Assembly: GCA_030848705.1 (NCBI GenBank)
Contig: CM061238.1
Location: 55,343,133 to 55,407,132, forward strand
DNA from: Heracleum sosnowskyi
Taxonomy: Eukaryota > Streptophyta > Magnoliopsida > Apiales > Apiaceae
Length of the DNA stretch: 64,000 bases
Direction: 5' to 3'
Shown: positions 1 through 10,700 of the stretch, piece after piece
Position numbering within the stretch: position 1 is the first letter of the stretch
How the letters are laid out: every line of letters starts with the position of its first letter
Position numbers and translations under genes: made by a program
The notes under the pieces: model-generated
Databases searched by the model: none
Told to the model about the DNA's origin: nothing
The model's input: only the letters and a program-made list of their open reading frames with translations

Positions 1-660
1 TGCAATCATCAGTTATAGGTAATTGAAACATAGCATGGAATGAGAAAACTTGTCTTGGTTCCTTGGTTGTTAGGGGTTCGAGAATTTGCCGGGAAATCTA
101 TAAAGAAAGAAATACTCGATCAGTCCCCTAGCGTAATCATTTAAAGTGCCATTAGCTTAAGCACTAATGTTCTATTAACGAACATCAAATGTCTCGCTCT
201 TGGTCACTTATAATCCTCATGACATTCCTTAAACTCTTAAGTCAAAAGTTTGGTTGATAATCCATTCACAAAACCCAAGTACTTTACCATTACTAAACTT
301 ATGGCGTTACTATCCCCTTAAGGGCATTCCACTTGTGCAACTTTGATTCTCGCATGTTTATAAAATCGAAAAATCATCTTTTTAACAAGAAACCTTCAAA
401 GTTCCCTTCTTAACTGTCCATACTAATATCCACATTAATTTCATGACCTATGTCCATTTTTAAGAGGCTTGATCATACGCTCAAAGTTCATATAGTGAGC
501 TACTTAGTTACTCGAAACCACTTTCACTAAAACGAGTGTTTCTCCTAAACCGTAAATCGAAACGATACGATTCGTTCGCCAAAACAATCTAAGACACAAG
601 ACCTACATGATCATGGTCAGAAAGCCTTATTGTTATGTCTAGAAGGTAACCGTGGTCTCT
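1..660. other. unassigned non-coding sequence left of element A
   Basis: I see no ORF of credible size, no tandem repeat and no recognisable element end in this stretch. It is AT-rich plant-like intergenic DNA, possibly an old LTR. The last five bases (TCTCT) would be the left target-site duplication of element A. This cannot be confirmed because the right end of A is missing. Confidence 0.5.
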
Positions 661-734
661 TGTTAGGAATATGTTGTTCTTGATGATAATTATAAAACAC
701 TTAGTAGATTTTGTATTAGGTCAATATTGTAACT

Positions 735-1060
735 ATCAACGGAATGGTATACTTTGCAGCTTCCGTTGACAGGTAGCTCATCAACGAAATGAGTGATGTA
801 GAAATTGCACTGTACAATACTTCACTGGTTGATATACATTTGTTGTAGGTATTAGATAGGTTTTCTAAGTCATGTTGACTATGTACTAGATAAGCAAAAT
901 AGGTTGGTTAAGTGTAAATAAATTGTGCCTTGTAATTTTGCCTAAGTGAAGACATGTCAACGGAATGAAGATTACTCTATCAACGGAATGAAGAATATAC
1001 CATAAACGGAATGAAGGATAAAGCTATCAACGGAACACATCTCCCTGCTATCAACGAATC
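735..1060 (+). repeat. TCAACG(G/A)AATG motif array in the LTR of A
   Basis: Motif copies lie near 735, 762 (inverted), 781, 957, 980, 1003 (changed to TAAACGG), 1027 and 1051. The last five are spaced 23-24 bp apart and form an imperfect tandem array just upstream of the inferred promoter. The same motif recurs in the pol, spacer and ORF3 parts of this element. Confidence 0.85.
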
Positions 1061-1335
1061 ATTATCACTTTTCTGAATAGTTGACAAAGTGATAGTGACA
1101 GTTTTCTGACATATCAAAAGGTGATGTAGAAGTGTACTTTGCATTGGAAGCCATCAAAATGGTCACTGGGAATGAGGAAACATTCCAATTTCCAATTAGG
1201 TTCTTGAGTGGGATCATAATAAGCATGAAGACAAAAGACAAGATCTCCAAGGACCATTGAACAAAAGGGATGAAAAGCAAGCTAGTGACGGTTACCTTTA
1301 GTGTATTTTAGTGTAGCCAAAAATAGAATTGTAAA

Positions 1336-1354
1336 CTTGGGTTATATAACCAAG
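1336..1354 (+). promoter_or_regulatory. probable LTR TATA box inside a near-palindrome
   Basis: The sequence CTTGGGTTATATAACCAAG is an almost perfect inverted repeat centred on TTATATAA. The equivalent place in the C LTRs has the same flanks around AATATATAA. Conservation of the TATA core and the flanking CTTGG/CCAAG arms fits the U3 promoter. The transcription start itself is not visible. Confidence 0.55.
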
Positions 1355-1481
1355 TGTAGCAGTTCATTTTGAGATATGTGAGTGAGATAAAAATAGTTTG
1401 TATTAGCTTCTTTCAAAGAGTACTCTCACTCCAAATCAGGAACTGAGCAGCTGTGATACATTTGTAACACAGATTATTTCC

Positions 1482-1524
1482 GCAATAAAAACATCTCAGT
1501 TGGATCCTCAAAACATCCAACTGA
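1482..1524 (+). terminator. AATAAA signal plus conserved stem-loop in the LTR
   Basis: AATAAA lies at about 1483-1488. A perfect 10-bp stem follows: TCAGTTGGAT at 1496-1505 pairs with ATCCAACTGA at 1515-1524 across a 9-nt loop. Both C LTRs keep the same stem with a different loop (41685-41713 and 53824-53852). Position and conservation fit a poly(A) region hairpin in R/U5. Confidence 0.5.
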
Positions 1525-1653
1525 AATTTTATATTTTCTTGTGTTTTTATTTTCAGTATTGTTTTATTTGAAAGTTGTTTTAAGTTTAGAAAATATCTAT
1601 AATTGTATTCAACCCCCTCTTCTACAATTTTGTTAGGTCATTTGGGATTAACA

Positions 1654-1671
1654 ATTGGTATCAGAGCAAGC
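1654..1671 (+). other. Element A primer binding site (initiator Met-tRNA type)
   Basis: TTGGTATCAGAGCAAGC directly follows the LTR end. It matches the usual plant Copia PBS, complementary to the 3' end of initiator methionine tRNA. Confidence 0.88.
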
Positions 1672-1716
1672 TTCTAACATACTAGAAGTTTAAAGATCAA
1701 GGCCAAAACAGAAACC

Positions 1717-3410
1717 ATGGTGAAGAAGGATGCAGGTGTAAAGATACCAGTTCTAGATAAGGACAATTACTTTCACTGGAAAGTAAAAATGCATCTACAT
1801 CTCATGTCTATGGATGAGAGATATGTAGACTGCATTGAGAAAGGTCCACACGTTCCCATGAAGTTTGCATCTAGAGTTGGACTGCCAGATGATGCTGAAG
1901 ATGTAGAAATTCCAAAACCTGTCTCAGAATGGACTGTTGAAGATGTTGCAAAAGCCCATAAAGATAAAAGAACCATGAACATTTTGTTTAATGGTTTGGA
2001 GCAAGAGATGTTTGACAATGTCATAAACTGTACAACTTCTAAAGAAGTATGGGACACTGTTAGAACACTCTGTGAAGGAACTGAGCAAGTTAGGGAGAAC
2101 AAAATGAAACTCCTCATACAACAATATGAGCACTTTCATTTTAAAGCTGGTGAAACCCTAAATGACACGTTTAGTAGGTTTCAAAAGCTCTTGAATGGAT
2201 TAAAGCTGTATGGGAGAATCTACCAAACCAAGGATTCAAATCCCAAATTTCTTAGAGCTCTTCCAAAAGAATGGAAGTCTATGACTGTTTCTTTGAGAAA
2301 CACTCAGGAGTACAAAGACTACACTCTTGAAAGGCTTTATGGAACCTTAAAGACATATGAGCTGGAAATGGAGCAAGATGAAGAAATTGAGAAGGTACAA
2401 AAGAAAGGTGGATCTATTGCATTGATTGCATCTGTGAACCAACTGGAAGATGACAATGAAAAAGCTGTAAAAGCCACAACTAGTCGAACTAGTTATAGGA
2501 GTGATGTTAGCAAGGGTAAAGGCAAGATGACAGAAGAAGAAGAAGAACCAGCGAACTTGGATGACTTAGATGAGATTGATGAACACATTGCTTTTCTTTC
2601 AAGAAAATTTTCTAAGTTCAAATTCAAGAGAAACTCAGAAGCAAGGCCACCAAGGAGAGACTTTCAACCTAGCAAAAATAATTGGATTGAAAAGTCTAAG
2701 TCTAAATGTTTCAACTGTGGAATGATTGGTCACTTTGCTGGAGATTGCAGAAAGCCCAAAGTTGAGAAGGGCAACAGGAAATTTGAGCCTGTTGATTATA
2801 AAAAGAAATACTTTGAACTTCTCAAGCAGAAAGAAAAGGCTTTCATGTCTCAGGAGTATGATTGGGCTGGTAATGGTGAAGATTCAGATGATGATATTGA
2901 GTATGTCAACTTGGCTCTAATGGCTAACAATCATGAGCAGGAAGCAAGTTCCTCTAGCAACCAGGTAACAATTACTAATCTTTCTGAGCTTTCTAAAGAG
3001 GAATGCGATAGTGCAGTGAATGAAATGTCTAATGTACTGTATAATTTGTGTGTTACTCTTAAATCACTTACCAAAGAGAACTCAAGAATTAAAGAGACCA
3101 ATTTACTCTTAAGTGATAGAAATGCCATGTTAGAAGCACATCTCATTGAATTTGAGAAAATGAGCTGTGTTAGTAGGGATGTTAAGATGGAACTTGAGAA
3201 AGTGTTAAAAAGGGAAGAGATTCTTAAAACACAACTAGAAATAGAACAAAGTGTGATTGCAAAATGGAAAGATTCCATGAATGTTGCTTCCAACATCATT
3301 AATGTTCAAGGTATGGAATCTTTCTGTGAGCAATCATGGAAAAAGAACAAAGAAAAGCTAGGGTATGTTGTTGAAACCTTAGAATCAGAAACAGAGTCAA
3401 CAAACAATAA
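1717..3410 (+). pseudogene. Element A gag, 5' part, cut by a CACTA fragment
   Basis: The ORF starts at the ATG in the context ACCATGGTGAAG and runs open for about 565 codons until homology with element C's gag ends near 3408. Residues 1-230 resemble the Copia gag domain (an opening like VLDKDNYFHWKVKMHLHL, then a UBN2-like region). A CCHC zinc knuckle is clear: C331, C334, H339, C344. After it come an acidic segment and a coiled-coil-like region rich in K/E/L. The rest of gag resumes at 7056. About 100 bp of gag that C retains between these points is missing here. Gag normally forms the virus-like particle and binds the element RNA. This copy cannot make a full product without removal of the insert. 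Confidence 0.88.
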
Positions 3411-3420
3411 ACAACAGAGT

Positions 3421-4389
3421 CAACCCCATTCGTACACTCCTAGAATCTGCAGCGAAGTCGGGGTATGCATTGTCAAAATGCTTCCAAGCCATCCCATCAG
3501 CTGGATGACGTAATATACCAGGCTCATTTTTACGAACTTCTTGATGCCATCTCATATCCTTTGCAGTATGCTTTGAGTTGAACAATCTTTTAAGTCGATC
3601 CTTTAGTGGGAACCATCTAAGTCGTTTATGTGGGATCTTGTTTCGTTTATAACGACTAGATTGACACACCGGACATGATGTAGCATTTGCATTTGGACCA
3701 TAGAATATAGCACAATCATACTGGCATACATCAATGTGCTCATATCCTAGACCCACTTCACAAAGAAGCTTCCTTGTCTGGTAATAATTCTCTGGACAAA
3801 AATTACCTTCAGGCAAGATCTGTTTTAGAAACTTTAATATATCCTCAAAGGCTTTATCCGTTATTTTATTAAGCACCTTTACGTTCATTAACCTAACCAC
3901 TGCACTTAGGACAGAAATTTTACAGTTGTCGTACAAAGGCTTATGAAGAGATTTAAACAAGGCATCATACTTGTCACACGCATTAAATGGAGATTCACTG
4001 ATAAAATCACTAGTTGGGCCAACATCAAAGTACTTAGTATTAATAGCATCATTAAGACCTTCAGCCAAATCATCTTGTTCATCTCGTGGATCCCCATCTT
4101 GAGTATTAAAGATCACATCATCTTCTATGTCATCAATCTGTTCACCATGATAATACCATATCTTGTAAGAACTTAAAAAGCCATGAGTGAGCAAGTGTAG
4201 CTTAATCACGTTGAACCCTTGTGATTGCTTATTCACACATCGACCACACAGACATAAAACCATGCCTTTGGAGTTCACATACTTGCCTTTGGAGTTCACA
4301 TACTTCTCTGCAACACTTATAAATTCAGATATGCCATTTGCATATTCTACCGACAACTTATCTGGTATATTTATCCATGAGCGATCCAT
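3421..4389 (-). pseudogene. TNP2-like CACTA transposase, N-terminal fragment
   Basis: The ORF opens MDRSWINIPDKLSVEYANG, as in the transposase-associated domain at the N-terminus of plant En/Spm transposases, including the CRCxxC-like motif here read LCLCGRC. Further on are stretches typical of the TNP2 domain: the region around residues 200-260 with CxxC (CPVCQSSRYK), then the segment RWFPLKDRLKRLFNSKHTAK. Homology stops at MGL (about residue 322), and the last few residues are host or filler sequence. The catalytic part of TNP2 is absent. The base stretch TTTTTTCAG just before the start codon looks like the 3' splice site of a 5' UTR intron. It is a truncated, non-functional gene. Confidence 0.86.
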
Positions 4390-5145
4390 GTCGTTCCTGA
4401 AAAAATTTGTAACTTATTACAAAAACTTTTTAAATAGCAATTCTAACATGTAACATAAAGCATACGTAACACATATTTTTTGGATGAGAATATTTGGGGT
4501 TGCTTCTAAGAGGTAAAAAGGTATCGTTGCAGATACATTATTGCCTCTGGTAGCTCTAATAAGAATGCGAGGTAAAATAAGTATCTTTCTAGACACTTTT
4601 TTTGCACCTCGTATATTTTATTAGAGGTAAGAATGACTAATCAAACACCGTAATAATATCCTATAGCAGGCTTAGCATCCGGAAAATAACTTCTGCGGAT
4701 CAAAGTGACGATGGATTCGAGGAAGAGAAGCAGTTTGCAGCTTTAAGGTTTCATGTATTTTTATGTCCTGTTAGTATAATCTTAATAATTTTGATCTTGC
4801 TTTAAGGTTTTATGTATCTGATGCTTTTCATGGTTTTTACAATAAAATCTATTCAGTCATGTGTTTACTTCACTGTGCCTTGTAGTAAAGTGAAATGGAA
4901 CTATGGAAGACAACAATGTTCTATTAATAATCTGCAGTGATTAACAAATAATATAACATAATCTTTGTTTATGATTCCCTAGCTTCGCCTGTTAATTATT
5001 CTATACAAATCTTCTTGTTGCCTGACAAGCAAACTGGCAACCAGAACATAATTGTTTAATCTCTGATTAACTAGTAGTTTAAAACTTGACTCTTGTATAA
5101 GAATGGCTATGAAAATGGTCACAACTTGCATGTTACACCATTAAA
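4390..5145. other. CACTA 5' non-coding region
   Basis: No coding region is visible. The stretch 4500-4640 has several GAGGTAA/CCTC inverted motifs and may include a small unrecognised element. The rest would be the 5' UTR and intron of the transposase gene, inferred only from position. Confidence 0.45.
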
Positions 5146-5689
5146 TCCGGCCTGAAAAAAACTTACCTATTTTAATACTTTTAATTATTTAAAAAAATTT
5201 ACCTATTTTTTTCTATTTTAACAAGTGAACGTATTTTTTTAACAAATACAATCAATGTAATTAAAACACATCAAAAAATATTACGGGCAGTTATTTGTTT
5301 AATTAAAACATAATAGCTTTTCTATTTGTCCTTATTAAAAAACTTACTTATTTTAACATGTCAACGTATTTTTTTAATAAATACAATTAATATAATTAAA
5401 ACACTTCTAAAAAATCACGGACAATTATTATTTTTAATTAAAACATGTTAGATTTTCTATTTGTCCTTATTATTAATATTATTTTATTATAAAATAATAT
5501 TAATAATACCTCATTTATCTTCCTCAGCCCCATCTGTATTTTTTATATTTTTTTATGTTCCAATTAATATTTAAGTTTCTCATTTTATAATTTATCATAT
5601 TAATTTTTACTTTTATTTTAATATTTTCACATTAAATTTTTTAGTTTATTATTTTTTAAGGCCCGTGCCTTGCAAGGGTTATAGGCTAG
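5146..5689 (+). mobile_element. candidate non-autonomous Helitron inside the CACTA element
   Basis: The 3' end has a short GC stem-loop (CCCGTGCCTTGCAAGGG, arms partly decayed), then TTATAGGCTAG, followed by T. This matches the Helitron rule of a hairpin a few bases before CTRR with insertion before T. A plausible 5' end is TCCGGCCTG at 5146, preceded by A, giving an A|T target. The 5' end is less certain than the 3' end. There is no Rep/helicase coding. Inside are two copies of a ~130-bp AT-rich unit. Confidence 0.6.
5200..5475 (+). repeat. two tandem ~130-bp units inside the Helitron
   Basis: Each unit carries AACGTATTTTTTTAA, then AATTAAAACA, then TTTCTATTTGTCCTTATTA in the same order. 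The first starts near 5205 and the second near 5340. They differ by several substitutions and small indels. Confidence 0.65.
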
Positions 5690-6880
5690 TATATATTTAT
5701 AATCTAAAGGCTATATTCTTCATGTTTTTCTTATCTCTCTATTTTTCAAAATTTTAATTGGTTTGCTAGCAAGAAAACCTTAAACACTTAGATCCAAGCC
5801 TTAGAGAAATTTCAAATTTTAGTTGCCTCATCGACAAGATTGTCACTCCCCTAGGTGCTTCAAAACCAACCAGTGTTCTCAGAACCATTTTCAACGCTTT
5901 CTTGTAACATAAAGTAAAAAATGTTTGATAATTCTCGAGCATTATACACTAATTCTAATACTATATTATTGTTGAGTTTAGCTCGAAAGGAGAACAAGAC
6001 AATTTATTTCTTATGAGCAGAATGATCTTCTCATACAAGTATACAACATTCTTCATAAAATCTACCCAAACGGATGGTGCCTCAATTCTATAGTCACCCA
6101 TGAGCAGAGAGTGGACATATATCATAAGAAAGGAAAAACAAGTTGAATGAAGATGTGAGTTAATTATATTATTTTAACCGGTAAGAGTTCAATTATTACT
6201 CTCCAAGGATTATTCCGCCAGGAAAGTGAAACATACATAATTAGAACCAAACATACATAAGATGTATATCATTTATTTGCTCAAAACTTTTCTACAAACT
6301 TTTCAAGAATTCGGGGTTCAAGGTTTTAGAATTAGAATTAGAAATTGTCCATTAACTAGATAATATCTACCCATAATAATTAGTCATAGAAAACATAATT
6401 TGATGGTTATAATAATAGAAGTGAGGAATCATTATACTCATATAAGCAACCATTGATGGATCATAAATAGTTAAGATTAGCAGGAGGTATCTATACACAC
6501 ATAAACAGGGGAATTCAAGAATATTTTACCTTGGATTAGCCTATATCTCTTTATCTTGGACTGTCGTCTCCTCTTTCAGCAAAAAATTAGGGTTCTTTAA
6601 GTTTTAGATCGATAATTTGTAAATGGTAATAAAAGATACGATTACCTAGAAATTAAAACAGAGATGTTGTGGTCAGATATAAAAAAAAACTATTATTAAA
6701 CAATGACGTGTCATTATAATTATTTCTAATTTCTATTTGTAACCGGATATGTAGGATTATTGACTATGACATATTTACACATCAGCATTCATTTAGAAAA
6801 AAATTGAAAAATTAAAATTCTATCAAAGAAAATGGAAACGCTAACATGTAAACATTTCCTGATATATGATATATATGTAG
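5690..6880. other. CACTA internal non-coding sequence
   Basis: AT-rich with no credible ORF or splice pattern that I can support. By position it lies between the transposase gene and the transposon terminus and could hold its promoter. Confidence 0.45.
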
Positions 6881-7055
6881 GTAAATCTTTTTGCCTACCA
6901 ATAGCTATGGTTAATTTTCAATAGGTATGTGTAACATGACATTTGTCTACTAATAATTTTTACCAATAAATATTAGTAGATAAAACTGATTTTTAGCTTC
7001 CAATATGCATTAGTAGGTAAAGTATCGGTAGATAAATATCAGTTTTCTTGTAGTG
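6881..7055 (-). repeat. CACTA terminal inverted repeat and subterminal repeats
   Basis: The end TTTTCTTGTAGTG is preceded by several short related units such as AGTAGGTAAA, GGTAGATAAA and AGTAGATAAA, and inverted forms such as TTTACCTAC and TTGCCTACCA. Such subterminal repeats bind the TNP1-type accessory protein in characterised CACTA elements. Here this is inferred from family knowledge. Confidence 0.72.
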
Positions 7056-7726
7056 AACTCACTAGACTTAATAACAAGTATGGTCATGTCACCAAGAACT
7101 TTGTTCAAGGTGAGTCTAGTAAATCAAAGAAAGTTGAGAAGCCTGTTGAAAGAGCAAATGTAGGTCACTTGTCTAACAAGCAATTGAAAGACAAGTTAGA
7201 GAAAATTCAAGTTGAGGTTAAGGGCAATAAGAAGAATAACAGAAATGGCAAAGTAGGGATTAACAAACATAACAATTACACACCTGGTAAATATGCTCCT
7301 AGAAAGACATGTGTTAATTGTGGTAGTGTTAGTCATTTATCTGCTAACTGCAAATCTGTTAAGAAGTCTACTAATGTGAAAATGCCTACGCCTACAATGA
7401 ATGCCTCTATGTCTGCAATGCCTGTTATGCCTAATGTGTTTGCTCCATATGCACAACTTCAGAATCCATATGTGAATATGCCATTTGTGCCTAATCCATA
7501 CATGAATATGTTTAATGTGCCACAAATGCCATGGAATGTGAATAACATGCTTGTTCCTCCAAATATGCATGCTATGAATGAAAATGTGAGCAACCCTCAA
7601 AAACCAACACCAAAGGTAAAGGTTGATTTAACTCAATTTGAGCCCAAGGTGAAAAATGATGTAAAGAATAAATCAAAGGCTAACAAAATAGGACCCAAGG
7701 TAACTTGGGTACCAAAATCAACTTGA
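7056..7726 (+). pseudogene. Element A gag, 3' part, with a second zinc knuckle
   Basis: This is the continuation of the 1717 gag ORF after the CACTA fragment, collinear with element C (51503-51153 and before). A second CCHC motif, CVNCGSVSHLSANC, lies around 7310. Next comes a Met/Pro/Asn-rich tail (repeats like NPYMNMF, PQMPWNVNN), then a basic segment ending in VPKST and a TGA at 7724. Pol follows in another frame within about 20 bases. It should be read as the end of gag, not as a separate gene. Confidence 0.82.
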
Positions 7727-7740
7727 TTTGATTTTATTAT

Positions 7741-10700
7741 GTGCAGGGAGACAAAAGGAATCTTTGGTACTTGGATAGTGGTTGTTCAAGACACATGACT
7801 TGTGATTCTACCCTGCTCACAGAGTTACAGGAAAGAGCTGGCCCTTGTATTGCTTTTGGAGATGACAGCAAAGGCTACACTAAGGGATATGGCTTGATTT
7901 CAAAAGATAATGTCATCATAGATGAGGTTGCATTGGTGGATGGTCTTAAGCACAATTTTCTTAGTATCAGCCAACTTTGTGATAAAGGATTTTTAGTTAC
8001 TTTTTCAAAAGAAGCCTGTGTTGTTTCTAAAGGAGGAGACAACAATGTGGTAATGACTGGATTCAGAAGAGGGAATGTGTACATTGCTGACTTTAGTAGC
8101 ACAAGTCTAGACACCATCACTTGTCTTTTCAGCAAGGCAAGCAAGGATGAAAGTTGGCTATGGCACAAGAAATTGTCTCATTTGAATTTTAAGGTTATGA
8201 ATGACTTGGTAAGGAAAGATCTTGCTAGAGGAATTCCACAGGTGGAATTCTCAAAGGATGGTTTGTGTGATGCCTGTCAAAAAGGGAAACAAAAGAAGGC
8301 ATCATTCAAAAGCAAGACAGAGTCATCAATTGTCCAACAGCTTGAGTTGCTTCATATGGATCTATTTGGTCCTGTAAATGTCATGTCTATTTCAAAGAAG
8401 AAATACTGTCTTGTTATTGTTGATGATTTTTCTAGATTTACATGGACTTTCTTTTTGCACTCCAAAGATGAGGCAAGTGAAATCATTATCAATCACATCA
8501 AGATGGTAAACAATCATCCTGATTTCAAAGTAAGGAGGATTAGGAGTGACAATGGGACAAAATTCAAGAATTCAACTGTGAAGATGTTCTATGAAGAAAA
8601 TGGTATTTTGCATGAATTCTCAGCAGCAAGGACATCACAGCAAAATGGTGTAGTTGAAAGGAAAAACAGAACACTTATTGAAGCTGCAAGGACAATGCTA
8701 GATGAATCAAAGTTGCCAACTTATTTCTGGGCTGAGGCAGTTAACACAGCTTGCTTCACTCAAAATATTTCTTTGATTAATCAAGCCAAGGGAATGACCC
8801 CTTATCAACTACTCAAAAGAAAGAAGTCACTATTGGATTTTCTTCATGTCTTTGGATGCAAGTGCTTTAGTCTGAGATATCAAGCTGAGCATTTGGGGAA
8901 ATTTGAAGCAAAGGCAGATGAAGCAATATTTGTGGGATATGCAGCAGGGAAAGATTACAGAGTCTATAATCTCAGAACCAACATTGTTATGGAATCTGTA
9001 CATGTTGTTTTTGATGATCTCAAAATTCAAGGTCTCTGTGATGAAGGTTTCCATGGAAGTCTTTCTTTTGAGAATGAGGAAGGAGATCAAGTGAAGCATG
9101 TTAAGGCTACTGAAAAACAACCTAAAGTTGTTGTGTCTATCACAGATGAAAGCATTAGTGAAGATGAAATTACTGCATTAAGATTGAAAAGAATAGCTGC
9201 TAGCAGACCAAATGGTCATTTCGTTGACAGTCATGATAAAGGTTTCGTTGACAGTCATGATGAAGGTTTCGTTGACAGTCAGAATGAGCGTTTCGTTGAT
9301 AGTCTAAATGGGCATTCCGTTGACAGTCACAGAAATGCGTCTAGGAGTGATCATTTAGGGACAACAATCTCAGGGGGAGTTTCTCAAGGACAAACATCTA
9401 ATCAAGGCAATCATGATCATGAAGCTACTTCTTCAAGAGCTAATCTACCTCCCTTAAGGAAATGGACTAAAGATCATCCCTTTGAGCTTATTATAGGTGA
9501 TGTTTCTTCAAAAGTCCAAACTAGAAGAGCAACTCAAGAGGAATGTCTATACAGTAGCTTTTTGTCTCAAGATGAGCCAAAGAAAGTTGAGGATGCACTT
9601 CTAGATCCAGATTGGGTTTTAGCTATGAAAGAGGAGCTAAACCAATTTGAGAGGAACAAAATTTGGAAGCTGGTGCGCAAGCCTAAAGACAGGAGTGTTA
9701 TAGGCACAAAATGGGTGTTCAGAAACAAGATGGATGAAAATGGCATAGTCACAAGGAAAAAAGCTAGATTTGTTGCTAAAGTCTACTCACAGGAAGAGGG
9801 AATTTATTTTGATGAAACCTTTGCTCCTGTTGCAAGACTAGAAGCAATAAGGATTTTCCTAGCCTATGCAGCCCATGCCAATTTCAAGGTCTATCAAATG
9901 GATGTGAAGAGTGCTTTTCTGAATGGGGAATTGGAAGAGGAGGTGTATTTAAGTCAACCTCCTGGTTTTGAAGATGATAATTTTCCAGAGTATGTGTACT
10001 TTCTCCTCAAAGCACTCTATGGTTTGAAACAAGCACCTAGAGCCTGGTATGACACACTTTCACAGTTCCTCCTTGAGAATCACTTCACTAGAGGTACTGT
10101 AGATCAAACCTTTTTTCATAGGATTGTGAATGGCTCTACTATACTTGTTCAAATTTATGTAGATGACATAATTTTTGGGTCTACAGATGAAAAACTTTGT
10201 CAAAAGTTTGTCAAGCTTATGCAAAGTAAATATGAAATGAGCATGATGGGAGAATTAACTTATTTTCTTGGTCTCCAAGTAAAGCAAGTTGATGAAGGCA
10301 TTTTCATTAGTCAAACAAAATATATTCATGATTTGTTAAAGAAATTTAACTTAATGGAATGCTCTCCTGCCAAAACTCCCATGCGTACTGCCACCAAACT
10401 TGAATTTAATACTAAGGAAAAATCTGTGGACATTTCAAGTTACAGAGGCATGGTAGGCTCACTTTTATATTTAACAGCTAGTAGACCTGATATTATGTTT
10501 GCTACATGTCTTTGTGCTAGATTTCAGGCTGACCCTATGGAATCCCATTTAGTTGCTATTAAAAGAATTTTTAGATATCTCAAAGGAACACCAAACCTTG
10601 GCATTTGGTATCCTAGAGAATCTGGCTTTGAACTAATTGGTTATTCAGATGCAGATTATGGAGGAAGTAAAATTGACAGGAAAAGCACAACTGGCACCTG

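Larger units (their letters stand above)
661..1653 (+). repeat. Element A 5' LTR (993 bp)
   Basis: It begins TGTTAGGAATATG and ends GGGATTAACA, followed directly by the PBS. The first ~600 bp match 24467-25059 almost base for base, which defines the LTR start. It carries an array of TCAACGGAATG-like motifs, a TATA-like site, an AATAAA signal and a conserved stem-loop, all described separately. The LTRs of element C on the - strand are clearly homologous but differ in motif number. Confidence 0.93.
3411..7055 (-). mobile_element. CACTA (En/Spm-type) transposon, 5' half only
   Basis: The right end reads TTTTCTTGTAGTG, the reverse complement of a CACTACAAGAAAA terminus typical of plant CACTA elements, and host gag resumes at once. 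Subterminal repeats lie beside it. A TNP2-like coding fragment runs leftward from 4389. There is no CACTA terminus at the left edge: host homology stops near 3408 and TNP2 homology starts near 3421, with a short filler of unclear origin between. The 3' half of the transposon and about 100 bp of host gag were therefore deleted together. Confidence 0.85.

Noticed and set aside
1654..1671. tRNA gene suggested by the Met-tRNA-like sequence
   Set aside because: Only the PBS length matches a tRNA 3' end; there is no cloverleaf around it. The same holds for the PBS of B, C and D.
4500..4640. separate MITE inside the CACTA fragment
   Set aside because: Some GAGGTAA/TTACCTC inverted pieces exist but no convincing pair of ends with a target duplication.
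7690..7747. a real gag-pol intron
   Set aside because: The candidate interval is 37-47 bases, too short for a usual plant intron, and the better donor in A is not present in C. Kept only as a low-interest finding.
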